A program made the translations under genes and the position numbers. From the NCBI RefSeq assembly GCF_003994255.1, contig NZ_ML133852.1:310001-374000 (forward strand): DNA of 64,000 nucleotides, written 5' to 3'. Under the pieces are notes generated by a model, which was not told the DNA's origin, ran no database searches, and saw only the letters and a program-made list of their open reading frames with translations. Shown in pieces: positions 63,528 to 64,000 of this stretch. Source of the stretch: Brachybacterium paraconglomeratum (GTDB lineage: Bacteria; Actinomycetota; Actinomycetes; Actinomycetales; Dermabacteraceae). Numbering within the stretch: position 1 is the stretch's first letter; each line of letters starts with the position of its first letter.

Positions 63528-64000
63528 TCAGCCGGCCTGGCGGGAGCGGCGACGCGCCGCGAGCTCGTCCTGGAGGGCGAGCGCCGCGTCGTCGGCCGGG
63601 TCGACGCCGGGCAGCACGGCGAGATCGTTCTCGACCTCGCGCCACACGCGGCCGACGGCGATGCCGAACACGCCCTGGCCGCCCTGGACCAGGTCGAAGA
63701 CGTCCTCGGCGGAGGTGCACTCGTAGACGGAGGCGCCGTCGCTCATCAGGGTGATGCCGGCGAGGTCGTCGATGCCGCGCTCACGAAGAGCTGCGACGGC
63801 GATGCGGATCTGCTGGAGGGAGACGCCCGTGTCGAGGAGGCGCTTGACGACTTTGAGCACGAGGATGTCGCGGAAGCCGTAGAGGCGCTGGCTGCCGGAG
63901 CCGTGGGCCGCGCGCACGCCGGGCTCGACCAGGCCGGTGCGGGCCCAGTAGTCCAGCTGGCGATAGGTGATGCCGGCGGCCTTGCACGCGGCAGGGCCGC
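63528..64000 (-). CDS. MerR family transcriptional regulator, 5' end missing
   Basis: The C-terminal 157 codons of a MerR-type regulator; the first residues are cut off by the window edge. The helix-turn-helix part reads A-G-I-T-Y-R-Q-L-D-Y-W-A-R-T-G-L-V and is followed by G-S-G-S-Q-R-L-Y-G-F-R-D-I-L-V-L-K-V-V-K-R-L-L-D-T-G-V-S-L-Q-Q-I-R. The C-terminal part has Y-E-C-T-S-A-E-D-V and G-G-Q-G-V-F-G-I-A-V-G-R-V-W-R-E. This matches the conserved actinobacterial regulator of Rv1830 type, usually found near GarA, FtsR and a DUF151 protein; those would lie beyond the window. Confidence 0.88.
   Translation of the reverse strand, partial: GPAACKAAGITYRQLDYWARTGLVEPGVRAAHGSGSQRLYGFRDILVLKVVKRLLDTGVSLQQIRIAVAALRERGIDDLAGITLMSDGASVYECTSAEDVFDLVQGGQGVFGIAVGRVWREVENDLAVLPGVDPADDAALALQDELAARRRSRQAG

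Noticed and set aside
63433-63720. A minus-strand frame over the end of merR
   Set aside because: It is out of frame with the conserved MerR protein and is Arg/Gly-rich shadow.

Overview
The window is GC-rich, densely coded bacterial DNA from an actinomycete. RbpA, a polyprenol-phosphate-mannose synthase beside Lnt, an actinobacterial glycogen synthase beside GlgC, the ImuA/ImuB/DnaE2 mutasome and an Rv1830-type MerR regulator all point to Actinomycetota. The gene content fits Micrococcales, and Brachybacterium or a close relative is my guess. No rRNA, tRNA, CRISPR array or complete insertion sequence was seen. Many genes overlap by 4 bp (ATGA or GTGA), so translational coupling is common, and several starts sit 6-8 nt after a TAnnnT box, which suggests leaderless mRNAs.

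Layout. 1-7.3 kb: a lipid-kinase fragment, a Ski2-like helicase, a degenerate amidohydrolase, lnt, ppm1 and fxsA on the + strand, closed by a perfect bidirectional terminator. 7.4-12.1 kb (-): rbpA, then a four-gene envelope and respiration operon (low-complexity membrane protein, its small paralogue, SURF1, GDPD). 12.3-16.9 kb: fabG and sixA (+), serB-glgC (-), and divergent glgA (+). 16.9-22.9 kb: RNB ribonuclease and partner (-), ABC ATPase, rRNA methylase, aldo/keto reductase and XRE regulator (+). 23-26 kb (-): MFS exporter, HxlR remnant, 2'-5' ligase-like protein and polyol dehydrogenase. 26.3-35.3 kb (+): DUF222/HNH protein, then imuA-imuB-[nucleotidyltransferase/HEPN pair]-dnaE2. 35.3-42.6 kb: YhgE-like and MMPL transporters (-) with divergent TetR, then a secreted GH25 lysozyme. 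42.7-46.6 kb (+): queuosine-precursor transporter, CPBP protease, Bcr/CflA exporter and a small hypothetical protein. 46.6-46.96 kb: intergenic stretch holding a dif-like site. 47-53.2 kb: betaine/dimethylglycine demethylation genes (gbcA-gbcB-dmgo) with divergent LysR. 53.3-64 kb: mixed housekeeping and catabolic genes, ending in a ParA-like ATPase and a truncated MerR regulator.

Two things stand out. First, 46902-46929 matches the actinobacterial XerCD dif site, and the heptamer GGGGGAG flips strand across this position, as FtsK-orienting sequences do at a replication terminus. Second, a winged-helix/nucleotidyltransferase plus HEPN-like gene pair sits inside the SOS mutagenesis operon, between imuB and dnaE2. 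It has its own palindromic promoter, lies behind a 54-bp tandem repeat, and ends 2 nt before dnaE2. LexA-type boxes precede imuA. This toxin-antitoxin-like pair embedded in a DNA-damage operon is the best candidate for an undescribed system.
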